A DNA stretch of 44,372 nt from Proteromonas lacertae (Eukaryota > Sar > Bigyra > Opalinata > Proteromonadidae). Under the pieces are notes generated by a model. The model was not told the origin of the DNA. It worked only from the letters and a program-made list of their open reading frames with translations, and made no database searches. Where the stretch lies: positions 1 to 44,372 of the forward strand of contig NGBS01001207.1 of NCBI GenBank assembly GCA_002245135.1, read 5' to 3'. The number at the start of each line of letters is the position of its first letter. The stretch's first letter is position 1. The position numbers and the translations under genes were made by a program. This document shows, piece after piece, positions 41,435-44,372 of this stretch.

Positions 41435-41454
41435 GGCTTGAATTCCTATCAAGC
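41435..41454 (+). promoter_or_regulatory. promoter-like motif before the solenoid gene
   Basis: GGCTTGAATTCCTATCAAGC ends 29 bp before the ATG at 41484. See 437-457 for the matching copy at the same distance from another start. Confidence 0.45.
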
Positions 41455-41483
41455 TATTTTGAATTTTGATTTTGTATTAGAAG

Positions 41484-44372
41484 ATGCAATCACAAATAAA
41501 AGCAGATATTAATGATAACCAGAATATTAATTTCGATTCAAAATCCCTTATGGATAATATACAAGTGAATATAATGAATGCAGAAGGATTATCTCACATG
41601 ACTCAAGTATATTGTAAAATATTAACCTTACTGAATAGCTAAATGAGAAACTGAATGCTTTGTATTCAATTAGTTATTATCAAGTGTTAATGAATGGAAG
41701 TGATCCTTCAATATTATTGAAACCTTCAGTTGAAGATGGTTATTATCCATTTCTAGTTAACAATTTCCCATTTCTTTGTCAAGCTCTTTTGAAGAATATC
41801 AATTCAACAACTCCTTCCCTTCGTCTTTCTTCTATAAACATTTTATTGTTTTTAATTAAAACATTAGAATGTTCTATAGGAGAAAATATAATAGATATAA
41901 CAAATATACTCTTTAATTTATATCCAAATGAACAAAACAATGTTCAAATACCTGAAGATTTAATAATATCTGCTTTAGATAATATTTATACACAATATTC
42001 ATATATTTCTCCACAGTTACTAATCGTATATATATATATATATATATATTAGAATCTATTTTACAAATCATTATTACCTGTTTTACAAGACGATTCTAAG
42101 CCAACAAGATGTAGAATAATCCTTTTAAGATCAATATATTTCATAATAAATAGATTAAAAGAAGATTTACCAATATGTAAAGAATTAATTGTTGGGTTTA
42201 TATATCAGACACAAAATCTTTCAACAGAAGTGTCATCTGCTTCAAAGAAATGTATATTATCAATAATAGAGAATAATAACAACAATAATAATTTGCAAGA
42301 GATATTTAATGGATATAATAAAGGAATAATGATATATTATAACCTTCAACACATGAATGATTCATTCTTAAGTGTGTCAAGCATTTGTAGGTTAATAGAA
42401 TCTACATTTGAATATATATCCGTTGATAAATGTAATTCGAAGTTGTTGGACTATTTAAATCCAATATTTAGTAGTTTGATTGATATTGTGAATAATAACA
42501 ATCTGATAATAAAGTATATATACAATCTATATATTGATATAATAGCATCAATGACAATCCTAATATTACTGAAGTATTTGTGTATATTTATATTATAGAA
42601 TCTAATTCATATATTGAATGTAATTGGAATAATTAATCAATTAGTGCCTTCACTATCATCAATGTATTGTGAAATAATAATAATACCAACAATAAACCAT
42701 TTACAACAACAAGTATAACAGATATTTATTTTATATTAATAAATAGTGGTTAAAACATCCTCCTACTATTCACGAATTAGTCATATTATCCAATATATTA
42801 TCATATTATCCCAAATATTACAAACCATCCAATGAAACAACATCATCATCATCTTCAACAACTTCATCTACATCCATTCCTTTATTGAAGGAAATATTGT
42901 TAAATTTAATAGATATATTTATTCCGTATCTAACAAGAAGTAGAGAAGATGAATATTTTATAGTGTTAAAACTGTTATTATGTAATATTTATCCATATAT
43001 ATTACCAAATTTCATTGAACCACTGGTTAAAGCATTGATTAATAAATATAGTTTAAGATCTTTATCGCATCGTGATGCTTTATTAGTATTAATCCATTGT
43101 ATCACTGAATCTCCAAATTTGAATCAAGATCTATTACCCTTAAATGCATTTCCCATTCCAGCAAAATATACTGATTTTGTTACTTATAGATATGGAGATA
43201 CTCTATCATGTGTTGATGCATTTGATTATTCAATTATTGAGACTGAAGAATTTGAAAATAATTCACAAATTGTTATTGATTCATTGGAATACTGTTATTT
43301 ATTATTGTATTAGTAATGATAATAATAATAATAATAAAGAAGATAATGGAGAAGAAGAAAGAAGAAGGTGAGAATAATAACCTGATTTATTAACAAGAAT
43401 ATCATTCTTATGTTTGTGTTTAGAAAATGTTAATCCTTTTCAATTCAATCATATCTTTTTTTTCCATATATATTTAAGTAATATATTACTCATATTTTCT
43501 TTAATTTGTAATGTAAATCAACAATAACTGAACAGTTGACTATTATATTACAAATTGTATTCAAATTATTAGATAATATTAACGGAGTAATATTAGAACA
43601 GATGTTCACATTTATGTGTATTAATTGAATATTGCTGTAGATATCATTTACAGAAATTAAATGAAGAAAAAGTATAGATAATATTTTTATATATAACTAT
43701 GTAATGATATATAGAAAGAGATTATTTATAATCTATTTCATAATCTCTTCTTAGGATGTTTAGATAAATGCTTCAATTCAAATAATGTTATAGTAAACCC
43801 ACACTTGTTGTTATATTCACTTAAATATTTAATATTTTATTTTAATAACATGTCTCAAATTAGAAAATTTAAGTGAAAATATGAAGTATAGTTATTATAT
43901 ATATGTTTTATGAATAGATCAATAATGATACAAGATATTTACACAATATATAAATATATAGATGTAATCTTACATTGTTCTTCATGGAATAATTTAAATA
44001 AAATGTCACTTCATGTGTTATATTGGTATGTCACAATGATATTTCCATATAAAACATATCATAAATCAATCAATGATATTATAATGATGTTATTACAAAG
44101 CACTATGTCAATTGAAAGAGAAACTGCATATAAGATTATAATGTATTATATTGAATGATGAAGATCACTGTTTTAATGTATTTATATATAATAAACTAAT
44201 TTATAATTCTATGTATAGTTACCTTGGGATATAATTAACAGTATAACTGAAGATAAATATTCATATTTGCATTTAATAAAAGAGTATGAAGAGAATAATA
44301 ATGATGATGAAGAGATAATGGAGCAGTTGGAAATATGTAGTAAAAATGAACATCTTGAAGATTATCCTGTTG
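41484..44372 (+). CDS. large alpha-solenoid (HEAT-like) protein, 5' part
   Basis: Starts MQSQIKADINDNQNINFDSK and runs off the window. Introns placed by frame: 41607-41638, 42026-42052, 42514-42545, 42574-42598, 42713-42746 (25-34 bp), including a 28-nt exon at 42546-42573. Further exons are readable near 43400 (ISFLCLCLENVNPF), 43910-44158 and 44220-44372, but the junction near 43275-43370 does not join cleanly; either an intron with an AAG end or a one-base change is needed. The sequence is almost all amphipathic helix (PSLRLSSINILLFLIKTLE, PTRCRIILLRSIYFIINRL), typical of HEAT/ARM solenoids. An Asn run and a Ser/Thr run interrupt it. I do not recognise the family; TRRAP/GCN1-sized scaffolds are possible. 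Confidence 0.6.

Noticed and set aside
1-44372. CRISPR arrays, rRNA genes or bacterial operon signals
   Set aside because: No spaced direct repeats, no rRNA-like conserved blocks, and the genes carry spliceosomal introns.

Overview
The window comes from a very AT-rich nuclear genome of an unidentified microbial eukaryote. Host genes are split by tiny GT-AG introns (about 25 to 56 bp, mostly 26 to 37) that I could place by reading frame. The standard stop codons are used. No ribosomal, tRNA or CRISPR features were found. The species cannot be named from the sequence. A likely targeting presequence on an Fe-S carrier protein is compatible with a mitochondrion or mitochondrion-related organelle.

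There are two host blocks. Left block (1-11.6 kb): a small unknown gene; an HCF101/Mrp-type P-loop Fe-S protein whose 5' half changes frame several times; and a giant minus-strand HECT ubiquitin ligase with eight tiny introns, which changes frame once just before its catalytic cysteine. Right block (36.8 kb to the end): a minus-strand H+/myo-inositol (HMIT/SLC2A13-like) transporter with a Cys-rich PSI-like loop; a minus-strand BTB-BACK/Ig-like/SPRY-like protein; and the 5' part of a plus-strand alpha-solenoid gene that runs off the window.

Between them (about 12.4-36.5 kb) lies a nest of mobile DNA. The oldest layer is a fossil Polinton/Maverick-like element (about 12.36-28.50 kb) with a retroviral-type integrase, an A32/FtsK-HerA-type packaging ATPase and several small genes. 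It is cut by Mutator-like element 1 (MULE-1, 18053-26915), which has 2694-bp terminal inverted repeats (TIRs), a 9-bp target duplication (TGAATATAC) and a transposase carrying a SWIM finger and a Ulp1-like protease domain. Each TIR carries pieces of host genes: an MCM5 N-terminal fragment with its introns, a protein-kinase fragment and HSP70 fragments. MULE-2 (28499-35252) has 2323-bp TIRs, abuts the right side of the fossil and has no visible target duplication; its TIR runs into the first codons of its own transposase. Both MULEs share terminal and subterminal motifs. Two short non-autonomous elements (about 35.3-35.9 and 36.07-36.50 kb) follow.

The most unusual signals are the long TIRs that act as containers for captured, intron-bearing host fragments; the stacking of two related MULEs on one virus-like fossil; a promoter-like motif ending 29 bp before the ATG of two host genes; and single-base frame changes in otherwise conserved host genes.
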